Shown: positions 9,239 to 16,076 of the stretch, in pieces
Numbering within the stretch: position 1 is the stretch's first letter
How the letters are laid out: each line of letters begins with the position of its first letter
Assembly (NCBI GenBank): GCA_964397525.1
Contig: CAYNIY010000018.1
Coordinates: forward strand, 1-31,535
Reading direction: 5' to 3'
Source of the DNA: Syntrophopropionicum sp964397525
Lineage (GTDB): Bacteria; Bacillota; Desulfotomaculia; Desulfotomaculales; Pelotomaculaceae
Length of the DNA stretch: 31,535 nt
Program-made: the position numbers and the translations under genes
The notes under the pieces: model-generated
Databases searched by the model: none
Told to the model about the DNA's origin: nothing
The model's input: only the letters and a program-made list of their open reading frames with translations

Positions 9239-10366
9239 ATGGCAAAACAGGACTATTATGAGCTGCTGGGCATATCCCGCAGCGCTTCCGCAGACGACAT
9301 AAAAAAAGCGTACCGCAAGCTGGCGCGCCAGTGTCATCCCGATGCAAATCCCGACGATCCCAACGCGGAGGCCAGGTTTAAAGAAATCAGCGAGGCCTAT
9401 ATGGTTTTGAGCGATCCGGAAAAAAGGTCCAATTACGATCGCTTTGGCCATGCCGGCGCTGACGGGCAGGGCTTTGGCGGCTTTGAAGGCTTTGGTGATT
9501 TCGGCGGACTGGGAGACATTTTTGAAATGTTTTTTGGCGCCGGCGGCAGGCGTCGTTCCGGTCCTGAAAAAGGATCGGACATCAGGGCAGACCTTGAATT
9601 GACATTAAAAGAGGCGGCTTTTGGCCTGGAGCGTGAGCTCAAGGTGCCGCGCACGGAATCCTGCAGCACCTGCGACGGCAGCGGAGCTGCAGCAGGCACC
9701 AAACCGGCGACATGCAGTACCTGCAACGGCGCCGGCCAGGTACAGTACGCCCAGAATACTCCTTTTGGCCGTATCGTCCAGACACGTTCCTGCGACCGCT
9801 GCCGCGGCACGGGCAAAATGATCGAAAAGCCTTGCCCCACCTGTCGCGGCACAGGCCAGATCAGAAAGACACGCGGTATCAAGGTCAAAGTACCGCCGGG
9901 AGTTGACAACGGCTCCCGCCTCCGCGTTGCCGGTGAAGGCGAAGCGGGAACACGGGGCGGTCCCAGGGGAGACCTCTATGTCTATATTCACGTCCAATCG
10001 CATAAGATTTTCAAAAGGGAAGGCGACGATTTGATCTGTGAAATGCCAATTTCTTTTGTCCAGGCAGCCCTGGGTGATGAAGTGGAAGTGCCGACCCTGG
10101 AGGGCGGGGCAAAATTAAAGATTCCCGAGGGGACCCAGTCGGGCACAGTTTTCAGGATGAAGGGCAAAGGTGTGCCCAACGTTAGCGGGCACGGGCGAGG
10201 AGACCAGCATGTAGTGGTCAAACTGGTCACCCCGACCAAACTGAGCGAGAAGCAGAAAACGCTGCTGAAGGACTTTGCCCGCCTGCTTGGTGACCACCAG
10301 CAGAACTTAAACCCCCAGGGAGACAAAAGCATTTTTGAGAAGGTCAAAGACGCCTTCATGGGCTAA
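9239..10366 (+). CDS. dnaJ: Chaperone protein DnaJ (Hsp40)
   Basis: DnaJ delivers unfolded proteins to DnaK and stimulates its ATPase. The 375-residue protein is a full type I DnaJ: a J domain (residues 1-70) with H33-P34-D35, a Gly/Phe-rich stretch (about 75-110), four zinc-binding C-x2-C-x-G-x-G repeats (CSTCDGSG, CSTCNGAG, CDRCRGTG, CPTCRGTG) and two C-terminal substrate-binding domains. The ATG at 9239 follows a GGGTGG ribosome binding site. It is separated from dnaK by repeats and a gap and may therefore be partly uncoupled from CIRCE control. Its stop is followed within ten bases by another composite repeat. Confidence 0.97.
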   Translation: MAKQDYYELLGISRSASADDIKKAYRKLARQCHPDANPDDPNAEARFKEISEAYMVLSDPEKRSNYDRFGHAGADGQGFGGFEGFGDFGGLGDIFEMFFGAGGRRRSGPEKGSDIRADLELTLKEAAFGLERELKVPRTESCSTCDGSGAAAGTKPATCSTCNGAGQVQYAQNTPFGRIVQTRSCDRCRGTGKMIEKPCPTCRGTGQIRKTRGIKVKVPPGVDNGSRLRVAGEGEAGTRGGPRGDLYVYIHVQSHKIFKREGDDLICEMPISFVQAALGDEVEVPTLEGGAKLKIPEGTQSGTVFRMKGKGVPNVSGHGRGDQHVVVKLVTPTKLSEKQKTLLKDFARLLGDHQQNLNPQGDKSIFEKVKDAFMG

Positions 10367-10372
10367 AAACGT

Positions 10373-10496
10373 AAAAAACGGCCAGGGGGACGGTTCTCTT
10401 GGCGCAAATATCCAATAACATAATCCCTGTTACTTTTATCATTGAATGATATTAGGCAGAGGAATGGGGACACATCCGAATTCAGGATATGTCCCC
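10373..10496 (+). repeat. Composite structured repeat, copy 2 (after dnaJ)
   Basis: Module 1 (10373-10406) carries GGCCAGGGGGACGGTTC and GGCGCA. A middle palindrome TATCATT-G-AATGATA is at 10437-10451. Module 2 has the hairpin GGGGACACATCC (10466-10477) / GGATATGTCCCC (10485-10496). It begins seven bases after the dnaJ stop codon and has the same orientation as the other copies. Confidence 0.85.
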
Positions 10497-10530
10497 AATT
10501 GAACGATTGGAATGTCATTGAGTGGATTGC

Positions 10531-10544
10531 CGGGATAAATCCCG
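10531..10544 (+). repeat. Short variable-stem hairpin (CGGGAT type)
   Basis: CGGGAT, AA, ATCCCG: a 6-base stem of the same family as 8994-9011, flanked on the right by ACCTAC. Confidence 0.65.
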
Positions 10545-10553
10545 ACCTACTTT

Positions 10554-10617
10554 GTGTCATTCTGAACGATAGTGAAGAATCTGGTTATAGATCCTTCGCT
10601 GGCGCTCAGGATGACAC
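10554..10617 (+). repeat. 64-bp inverted repeat of the TGTCATTCTGA type
   Basis: Left arm 10554-10582 (GTGTCATTCTGAACG...) and right arm 10589-10617 (...GCGCTCAGGATGACAC) pair over 23 of 29 positions around a six-base loop. A second full copy lies at 25694-25749 and a left half at 14822-14850. It is an interspersed non-coding element; a 66-codon open frame across it (10442-10642) is a by-product of the repeats. Confidence 0.8.
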
Positions 10618-10691
10618 GAACGCTCAGGATGACATAAAATAGCCGTTGGTACGGATGAATCTGACCTTGTTTGTAAAAGGGGAGCTTGTTT

Positions 10692-11612
10692 TTGGAATGG
10701 CTGGAAATTGCTCTGCGGGTTTCCGCTGGTGAGGTGGAGACGGCTTCAGATATATTAATAGAGATGGGAACTGGCGGGGTTGTAATAGAAGATCCCGCCC
10801 TTATTCTTCAATATGCCAGTGAATCTCACCCTGATGAATGGGCTGTGCCTGAAGCCGCAGACAGCGGCCGGCCCCTGGTAAAAGGCTACCTACTTTGCGC
10901 AGGGCTGCCAGACAGAGTTGCTGAACTAAGAAAAATCTTAATTCAGCGCGGAATTGAACCAGGCTTTGAAATTTCTACCCGTGTCGTAGCGGAGGAAGAC
11001 TGGGCCAACGCGTGGAAAGAATATTACAGAACCACACGCGTAGGGCAGCAGCTGGTAATTAAACCTTCCTGGCTGGATTATCAGCAGCACGCGGACGACC
11101 TGGTTATCGAAATGGATCCCGGCATGGCTTTTGGCTGCGGCACCCATGCCACAACTGCCCTCTGCCTGAAACTGCTGGAAAAATATATACGGCCAGGCAT
11201 GACAATTTATGATATCGGCACCGGGTCAGGCATCCTGGCTGCAGCGGCGGCAAAACTAGGCGCCGGCCGGGTGCTGGCGGTTGACATCGACCCCATAGCA
11301 TGCAAGGCGGCGCAGGAGAATGCGGCAAGAAACAAGGTGAGTGATCGCGTCAGCGTGAGGCAGGGCAGCCTGGCAGAACATTTAGACGGCGGCGCCGACC
11401 TGGTGGTGGCAAATATTATCGCGGATGTGATCGCTGATTTGGCGCCGGATGCCGCGGCTGTGCTCTCTCCCGGCGGTATTTTTATTGCTTCCGGAATTAT
11501 CCGGGACAGGCTGGAGATGGTAGTCGCTGCTGCTGAAGCAGCCGGTTTTGCGGTCTGCGAAATGCTGGAAGAAGGACTGTGGGTCGCCCTGGTTTTGCAA
11601 AAGCACAGCTGA
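10692..11612 (+). CDS. prmA: Ribosomal protein L11 methyltransferase PrmA
   Basis: PrmA uses S-adenosylmethionine to methylate ribosomal protein L11. The N-terminal L11-recognition domain (starting E-W-L-E-I-A-L) is followed by the Rossmann methyltransferase domain, with D-P-G-M-A-F-G-C-G-T-H-A-T-T, then motif I D-I-G-T-G-S-G-I-L, the acidic V-D-I-D-P, and motif IV V-A-N-I-I-A. Length is 306 residues from the TTG at 10692, chosen because it is well spaced from AAGGGGAG (10678-10684); a TTG at 10686 is too close. It follows dnaJ as in other Firmicutes, here across about 325 bp of repeats. Confidence 0.93.
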   Translation: MEWLEIALRVSAGEVETASDILIEMGTGGVVIEDPALILQYASESHPDEWAVPEAADSGRPLVKGYLLCAGLPDRVAELRKILIQRGIEPGFEISTRVVAEEDWANAWKEYYRTTRVGQQLVIKPSWLDYQQHADDLVIEMDPGMAFGCGTHATTALCLKLLEKYIRPGMTIYDIGTGSGILAAAAAKLGAGRVLAVDIDPIACKAAQENAARNKVSDRVSVRQGSLAEHLDGGADLVVANIIADVIADLAPDAAAVLSPGGIFIASGIIRDRLEMVVAAAEAAGFAVCEMLEEGLWVALVLQKHS

Positions 11613-11617
11613 GCTAA

Positions 11618-11696
11618 AAGTTACTCAACAAATCAACAATTTGGTGCCAGGCACGTAAGTCAACAAAGTTACTCAACAAGTCAACAACTGGCACCA
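11618..11696 (+). repeat. Direct and inverted repeats between prmA and the tautomerase gene
   Basis: Two 22-base direct copies of AGTTACTCAACAAxTCAACAA (11618-11639 and 11666-11687, one mismatch) enclose and adjoin a perfect 9-base inverted repeat TGGTGCCAG (11642-11650) / CTGGCACCA (11688-11696). The right half is the reverse complement of the TGGTGCCAGTTGTTGA repeat found at 25494 and 25803. It has no clear terminator tail. Confidence 0.75.
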
Positions 11697-11715
11697 TTTT
11701 AAGGGGGACGGAAGT

Positions 11716-11919
11716 ATGCCGTTTGTTAACATCAAAATAACCAAAGATGGCGTCACCTCAGAACAGAAAGCGAAATTAATAGAGGGGGTCACCAAGCTGC
11801 TGGCGGACCTGCTGGGCAAAAATCCGCAAACCACGGTTGTGATCATTGACGAAGTCGAAACTGACAACTGGGGCATTGGGGGAGAGACTGTAACAAGCCG
11901 CAGGCAAAAAGGGAAATGA
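11716..11919 (+). CDS. 4-oxalocrotonate tautomerase family protein
   Basis: A 67-residue member of the 4-OT tautomerase superfamily, small enzymes that use an N-terminal proline as general base. After Met removal Pro would be residue 1 (M-P-F-V-N-I-K-I). The family pattern continues with a helix containing T-S-E-Q-K-A-K-L-I-E-G-V-T, the strand V-V-I-I-D-E-V and the loop W-G-I-G-G-E. The physiological substrate cannot be read from sequence. Start ATG 11716 is preceded by AAGGGGGA. Its stop overlaps the rsmE start by four bases (ATGA), so the two are probably translationally coupled. A metabolic tautomerase is an unusual guest between prmA and rsmE. Confidence 0.88.
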   Translation: MPFVNIKITKDGVTSEQKAKLIEGVTKLLADLLGKNPQTTVVIIDEVETDNWGIGGETVTSRRQKGK

Positions 11920-12719
11920 GAGAAGATGAAGGCCCCCGTTTTTTTGTGTCACCCGAACAAATAAAGGAAAGACGGATCCGGATCACTGGACCCGACGTCA
12001 ACCATATCGCCAGAGTCCTCCGTCTCGGGAGGGGCAGCGCCCTGACCATCCTTGATGGCAGGGGCAAGTCCTATGCTGTTGTGATTCAGGAACTTGGCCG
12101 GGACGAAGTGCTTTGTGATATTAATAAAGAGCTGCCTGCGACTCCTGCCTCCCCGGTGCAAGTTACCCTCGTGCAGGGCATTCCAAAGGGTGACAAAATG
12201 GATCTGATCATTCAAAAAGGCACCGAACTCGGGGTCAGCCGGGTGATCCCGCTGATCTGCAGCCGCTCTGTGGTCAGGCTGGCCGGAGACCGGCTGCCCA
12301 GGAAGCAGGAACGCTGGCAGCGGATAGCACTTGAAGCGGCCAAACAATGCCGCCGCCCGGATGTGCCGGAGGTGGCTGAGCCGGCAGAGCTGGACGGGGT
12401 GCTGGACAGCCTGCCGGCAAACTGCACAGCGCTCATTCCCTGGGAAGAAGAGAATAAAGTTTCATTGAAAGACTTACTGCATGAGATCAAGGCAGTACAG
12501 GAAATATATGTTTTTATCGGCCCAGAGGGAGGTTTTACTGCCGGAGAAGTCGCTGCGGCCCGGGCAGCGGGCGTCCGGCCGGTAACCCTGGGCCCGCGCA
12601 TACTCAGGACAGAGACAGCCGGCATGGCGGTGATCACAATGGTACTTTGCCGGTGGGGAGACCTCGGAGGGGAAAACAATGCCAAAGAAACGGGTGGCAC
12701 TATACACCCTGGGCTGTAA
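11916..12719 (+). CDS. rsmE: 16S rRNA (uracil-1498-N3)-methyltransferase RsmE
   Basis: RsmE methylates U1498 of 16S rRNA in the 30S subunit. The protein has an N-terminal PUA-like domain (R-F-F-V ... H-I-x-R-V-L-R-L) and a C-terminal SPOUT knot with I-G-P-E-G-G-F-T-x-x-E, V-T-L-G-P-R-I-L-R-T-E-T-A. Length is 267 residues, a little long because the frame runs 41 bases into mtaB and ends in a divergent tail after the knot. The ATG at 11916 overlaps the preceding gene's stop (ATGA). Position between prmA and mtaB matches Bacillus yqeU. Confidence 0.93.
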   Translation: MREDEGPRFFVSPEQIKERRIRITGPDVNHIARVLRLGRGSALTILDGRGKSYAVVIQELGRDEVLCDINKELPATPASPVQVTLVQGIPKGDKMDLIIQKGTELGVSRVIPLICSRSVVRLAGDRLPRKQERWQRIALEAAKQCRRPDVPEVAEPAELDGVLDSLPANCTALIPWEEENKVSLKDLLHEIKAVQEIYVFIGPEGGFTAGEVAAARAAGVRPVTLGPRILRTETAGMAVITMVLCRWGDLGGENNAKETGGTIHPGL

Positions 12720-13995
12720 GGTCAACCAGTATGAGTCATCATCCCTGGCCTGGCTTTTTAGTGAGCGGGGTTATCAGGTAGTGGACTTTGAAGGGGAAGC
12801 CGATGTTTACATTATCAACACCTGTACCGTGACCCACCTGGCAGACAGCAAGTCAAGACAGCTGATTCGCCGGGCGGTAAAGGCCAACCCACGGGCTATT
12901 ATTGCAGCGACCGGCTGTTACACCCAGGTTTCTCCGGATGAGGTGCAGAAAATCGATGGCGTGGACCTGTTGGTTGGGACCAGGGACAGGGCGGTCCTGG
13001 TAGATCTGGTGGAGCAGGCAGCCAAAGGGCGCGGTGTTGTAAACGCGGTCAGCCAGTACACAGCCTTTGACGAATTTGAGGAAATGTCTGTTCAGTCCAT
13101 ACAAGGCCGGGCCCGGGCATTTTTAAAAATCCAGGAAGGCTGCAGCAATTACTGCACCTACTGCATTGTGCCTTACGCCCGGGGACCGCTGCGCAGCAGG
13201 CAGCCGGACAAAGTGATTGCTGCCGCCAGGGAGCTGGTGTCGTCCGGATACCAGGAAATAGTCCTGACCGGTATCCATACAGGGGCTTACGGCCGCGATC
13301 TTGATATAGACATCAACCTGGCCGGCCTGTTGATGCGCCTGTTTAAAATCTCCGGACTCAGGCGGCTGCGCCTCAGTTCGATCGAACCGCACGACATCAC
13401 ACTCGAGCTGGTTGAAGTGATGTCAGGCTCAAAAATATTCTGCCGGCACCTGCACGTGCCGCTGCAGAGCGGTGAAGACGAAATTCTGCAGAGGATGGGG
13501 CGAAAATACACCGCCTGGGAATATTTCCGCCTGACCGAAGTTTTGAGAGAGAACATTCACGGCCTCAGTTTAACCACTGACGTGATGGTTGGCTTTCCGG
13601 GCGAAACCGCTGATCACTTTCTGGGCACTTACAGCCTGGTGAAAAAAATAGCATTCAGCGGCCTGCATGTTTTTAAATATTCCCCGCGCCGGGGTACTCC
13701 CGCTGCAGGTTACGGCGAGCAGGTTGCCCCTGGGCTGAAAGATGAGCGCAGCCGCAAACTGATTGCGCTGGGCAAAAAGCTATCGGCTGATTACGCTTCC
13801 TCCCACCTCGGCCGGGAGTTAAGTGTTCTGGTGGAACAGCGCGTTCATGGCAATGCGGAGCTATTCGAGGGGCATACTGATAACTACCTCAAGGTCGTTT
13901 TCCCCGGGCAGGAAGGCCTGCTGGGGAAGATCGTCCCGGTCAGTGCTGAAAGCCTGAAGGGGCAAGTCATTGAAGGTAAAATTATTGAGCTGTAA
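12679..13995 (+). CDS. mtaB: tRNA t6A37 methylthiotransferase MtaB
   Basis: MtaB converts t6A to ms2t6A at position 37 of ANN-decoding tRNAs. The N-terminal UPF0004 domain has Cys13 (L-G-C-K-V-N), Cys49 (N-T-C-T-V-T) and Cys80 (A-T-G-C), which hold the auxiliary cluster. The radical SAM motif is C155-x3-C159-x2-C162 (G-C-S-N-Y-C-T-Y-C). The 438-residue protein ends in a TRAM-like RNA-binding domain. L-G-C-K-V-N-x-x-E is typical of MtaB rather than MiaB. ATG 12679 has GGAGGGG (12666-12672) and lies inside the end of rsmE, so coupling is likely. Confidence 0.94.
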   Translation: MPKKRVALYTLGCKVNQYESSSLAWLFSERGYQVVDFEGEADVYIINTCTVTHLADSKSRQLIRRAVKANPRAIIAATGCYTQVSPDEVQKIDGVDLLVGTRDRAVLVDLVEQAAKGRGVVNAVSQYTAFDEFEEMSVQSIQGRARAFLKIQEGCSNYCTYCIVPYARGPLRSRQPDKVIAAARELVSSGYQEIVLTGIHTGAYGRDLDIDINLAGLLMRLFKISGLRRLRLSSIEPHDITLELVEVMSGSKIFCRHLHVPLQSGEDEILQRMGRKYTAWEYFRLTEVLRENIHGLSLTTDVMVGFPGETADHFLGTYSLVKKIAFSGLHVFKYSPRRGTPAAGYGEQVAPGLKDERSRKLIALGKKLSADYASSHLGRELSVLVEQRVHGNAELFEGHTDNYLKVVFPGQEGLLGKIVPVSAESLKGQVIEGKIIEL

Positions 13996-14081
13996 GAGAA
14001 GGATTACGGCAGTCGACTGTTGAATGAAACATGTAAACAATAATATTCTTATTTATATAACAATTCAGGGAGGCGGAGAAC

Positions 14082-14426
14082 ATGCCGGATTGCATCTTCT
14101 GCAAGATCGCAGACAAAGAGATGCCAGCGGAGATAATTTTTGAAGATGAGCAGGTGCTTGTTTTTAGAGACGTTAAACCAGTTGCGCCAGTACACCTCCT
14201 GCTGATCCCGAAAAAACATTATACTTCCATATTGGAACTGGGTGAGGCAGACGCCGGATTAGCCGGGCGCCTCCAGGCTACTGCCGTACGTATCGCCCGG
14301 GACCTGGGTTTTGCGGAGCAGGGCTTTCGCGTGGTCTGCAATTGCGGCCGTGACGGCGGGCAGCTGGTCGCACATGTCCATTATCACCTACTGGCGGGCC
14401 GGGCGTTCAAGTGGCCGCCGGGTTAA
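14082..14426 (+). CDS. HIT family nucleotide-binding protein (HinT-like)
   Basis: A 114-residue histidine-triad protein. The triad H98-V-H100-Y-H102-L-L matches the H-x-H-x-H-x-x signature, and N-terminal C-I-F-C-K-I and the I-P-K-K-H-Y segment are typical of the Hint branch, which hydrolyses adenosine phosphoramidates and acyl-adenylates. Start ATG 14082 follows AGGGAGGCGGAG. It stands 86 bases after mtaB, in a spacer that includes AT-rich sequence but no convincing promoter. The rpsU promoter follows it, so it probably ends the prmA-mtaB unit. Confidence 0.93.
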   Translation: MPDCIFCKIADKEMPAEIIFEDEQVLVFRDVKPVAPVHLLLIPKKHYTSILELGEADAGLAGRLQATAVRIARDLGFAEQGFRVVCNCGRDGGQLVAHVHYHLLAGRAFKWPPG

Positions 14427-14492
14427 GATTATGCCTGTTGAACCCAAACAGCACGGCGGGCTGATATAAATTAAAGTTGCGGCAGCGATTAG

Positions 14493-14522
14493 TTGACTCT
14501 TTGCTTTTAGCTGTTGTATAAT
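14493..14522 (+). promoter_or_regulatory. Promoter of rpsU
   Basis: TTGACT (14493-14498), an 18-base spacer and a perfect TATAAT (14517-14522). It lies about 80 bases before the rpsU start codon. A second TATAAT-like hexamer at 14539 lacks a -35 partner. Confidence 0.7.
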
Positions 14523-14604
14523 GTTTAGTGTTTGCTCGTATAATAAATATTGCTTTTTTTGAGCGAGTTGTGCTTCATGGTTTTGCGGAGGGAGGGAAAG
14601 TATT

Positions 14605-14781
14605 GTGGCTGAAGTAAAAGTTGGAAAAAACGAAACACTGGACAGTGCCCTCCGGCGGTTCAAGCGGACTTGCCAGAAAGCCGGTGTTATGGCTGAGGCG
14701 AGAAAGCATGAACATTATGAAAAACCCAGCGTAAAGCGGAAGAAAAAATCGGAAGCGGCTAGGAAGCGGAGATTCAAATAA
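14605..14781 (+). CDS. rpsU: 30S ribosomal protein S21
   Basis: A 58-residue frame starting at GTG 14605 with GGAGGGAGGG upstream. The product begins M-A-E-V-K-V-G-K-N-E-T-L-D-S-A-L-R-R-F-K-R and ends with the basic R-K-K-K-S-E-A-A-R-K-R-R-F-K tail, with H-Y-E-K-P-S in the middle: an ordinary S21 of full family length. S21 assists initiation on the 30S subunit. It has its own promoter and a strong terminator immediately behind, so it is a single-gene unit here. In many Firmicutes rpsU is followed by yqeY and sporulation genes yqfC and yqfD; none is present. Confidence 0.97.
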   Translation: MAEVKVGKNETLDSALRRFKRTCQKAGVMAEARKHEHYEKPSVKRKKKSEAARKRRFK

Positions 14782-14790
14782 CGAAAAAAC

Positions 14791-14817
14791 AATGCTTGGC
14801 ATACGCCAGGCATTTTT
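14791..14817 (+). terminator. Intrinsic terminator of rpsU
   Basis: AATGCTTGGC (14791-14800), loop ATAC, GCCAGGCATT (14805-14814) followed by TTTG: a ten-pair stem with one G-U pair and a short T run. Confidence 0.85.
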
Positions 14818-14821
14818 GTTT

Positions 14822-14850
14822 ATGTCATTCTGAGCGGAGCGAAGAATCTT
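14822..14850 (+). repeat. Left half of the TGTCATTCTGA inverted repeat
   Basis: TGTCATTCTGAGCGGAGCGA then AGAATCT matches the left arm of the inverted repeat at 10554-10617; no right arm follows, so it is a solo half or decayed copy. Confidence 0.7.
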
Positions 14851-15084
14851 ATTTCAGCAGTATTCTGCCGGGCTGTGTAAACCATGACTTCTGTCAGCAG
14901 GACGCTGCAATGGAGGAATCTAACTGTGCCTGTCGAAGTACTAACAGTTAAATATTTGGAATTGGCTGATTAAGGAAAACAGCACGGTTTGGCGGCTGCC
15001 CCCGGGTCTGCATTGGAGCAGGCGGGCGCTGCGGGCTGTGTTGTATTTCAGCACTGCAATGAAATGAGGAGGTCCGGTCTGATA
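14851..15084 (+). other. Spacer before phoH, with one 15-codon frame
   Basis: No gene of normal size is recognised. A 15-residue frame (GTG 14926 to TAA 14973; M-P-V-E-V-L-T-V-K-Y-L-E-L-A-D) has GGAGG at 14912-14916, nine bases before its start. It could be a leader peptide, a gene remnant or chance. This is where yqeY, yqfC and yqfD lie in many Firmicutes; no recognisable remnant of them was seen. The frame upstream of phoH stays open from TTG 14989 but looks non-coding. Confidence 0.4.
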
Positions 15085-16041
15085 TTGACAGATAAGGCTG
15101 AAACAAGGATTGAACTGGATGATATTGGCGCCGCGTCTGAGATCTTTGGCCGGCACGATGAACACCTGGCACTGATGGAAAAGACCCTCGCGGTCCGGAT
15201 TGTTGCCCGCGGCCAGGAACTGCACATTACCGGTGACAAGGAGAATGTCGAGCAGGCCGCCGAGGTATTGGCCCAGCTGCAAAAATTTTACCGGGCGGGT
15301 AACCGCTTGACGGCCCACGAGGTCTGGTACGCGGTCAGGGCTGTACGGAGCGGGATTAAAGATTCACTGGGGAGCCTGGCTGCAGATGTAGTGATGGTGA
15401 CCACCCGCGGTAAACAAATAAAATCAAAGACCAAAGGTCAGCAAAGATATATTGAAACGATTAAAAACAATGATGTGGTTTTTGCCATCGGCCCGGCCGG
15501 GACGGGGAAAACCTATCTAGCCGTGGCAATGGCGATAAAGGCCCTGCGCAGCAAGGATGTCAGCCGCCTGGTATTGACCCGCCCCGCGGTGGAAGCGGGA
15601 GAAAAGCTGGGTTTTTTGCCGGGTGACCTGCAGGAAAAGATCGATCCCTATCTCAGGCCGCTGTATGACAGTCTCTATGATATTTTAGGGCTGGAGAACA
15701 CCCAGAAATACCAGGAGAAAAACATTATCGAGATCGCTCCCCTGGCTTACATGCGGGGCAGGACCCTCGAAGACTCTTTTATCATCCTTGATGAAGCGCA
15801 AAACACCACTCCGGAGCAAATGAAAATGTTTTTAACCAGGCTGGGATTTGGCTCAAAGGCGATCATCACTGGCGATATAACCCAGATTGACCTGCCCAGG
15901 GGGCAGGTGTCGGGGCTGATCAACGCGCTTGAAGTGTTAAAGAATGTAGCGGGACTGGGGGTCCAGGCCATGACCGGGGAGGACATCGTCAGGCACCCGC
16001 TGGTGGAAGAAATCATCAAAGCTTATGAGAAATTGAAATAG
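15085..16041 (+). CDS. phoH: PhoH family ATPase
   Basis: PhoH/PhoH-like (YqfB/YbeZ group) P-loop protein, thought to be an RNA-linked ATPase or helicase and commonly next to ybeY, as here. The N-terminal KH-like region (R-I-E-L-D-D ... V-R-I-V-A-R-G-Q-E-L-H-I-T-G) precedes the ATPase domain with Walker A G-P-A-G-T-G-K-T (about residues 136-143) and Walker B F-I-I-L-D-E-A-Q-N. The start is uncertain. TTG 15085 (318 residues) is preferred because AGGAGGT lies at 15067-15073; ATG 15064 and TTG 14989 are in frame but lack good sites, and the extra N-terminal residues do not look like the family. pgpH follows 35 bases later. Confidence 0.92.
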   Translation: MTDKAETRIELDDIGAASEIFGRHDEHLALMEKTLAVRIVARGQELHITGDKENVEQAAEVLAQLQKFYRAGNRLTAHEVWYAVRAVRSGIKDSLGSLAADVVMVTTRGKQIKSKTKGQQRYIETIKNNDVVFAIGPAGTGKTYLAVAMAIKALRSKDVSRLVLTRPAVEAGEKLGFLPGDLQEKIDPYLRPLYDSLYDILGLENTQKYQEKNIIEIAPLAYMRGRTLEDSFIILDEAQNTTPEQMKMFLTRLGFGSKAIITGDITQIDLPRGQVSGLINALEVLKNVAGLGVQAMTGEDIVRHPLVEEIIKAYEKLK

Positions 16042-16076
16042 CGTTATTGCACAGGCAACTTTAAGGGAGTGTAACC

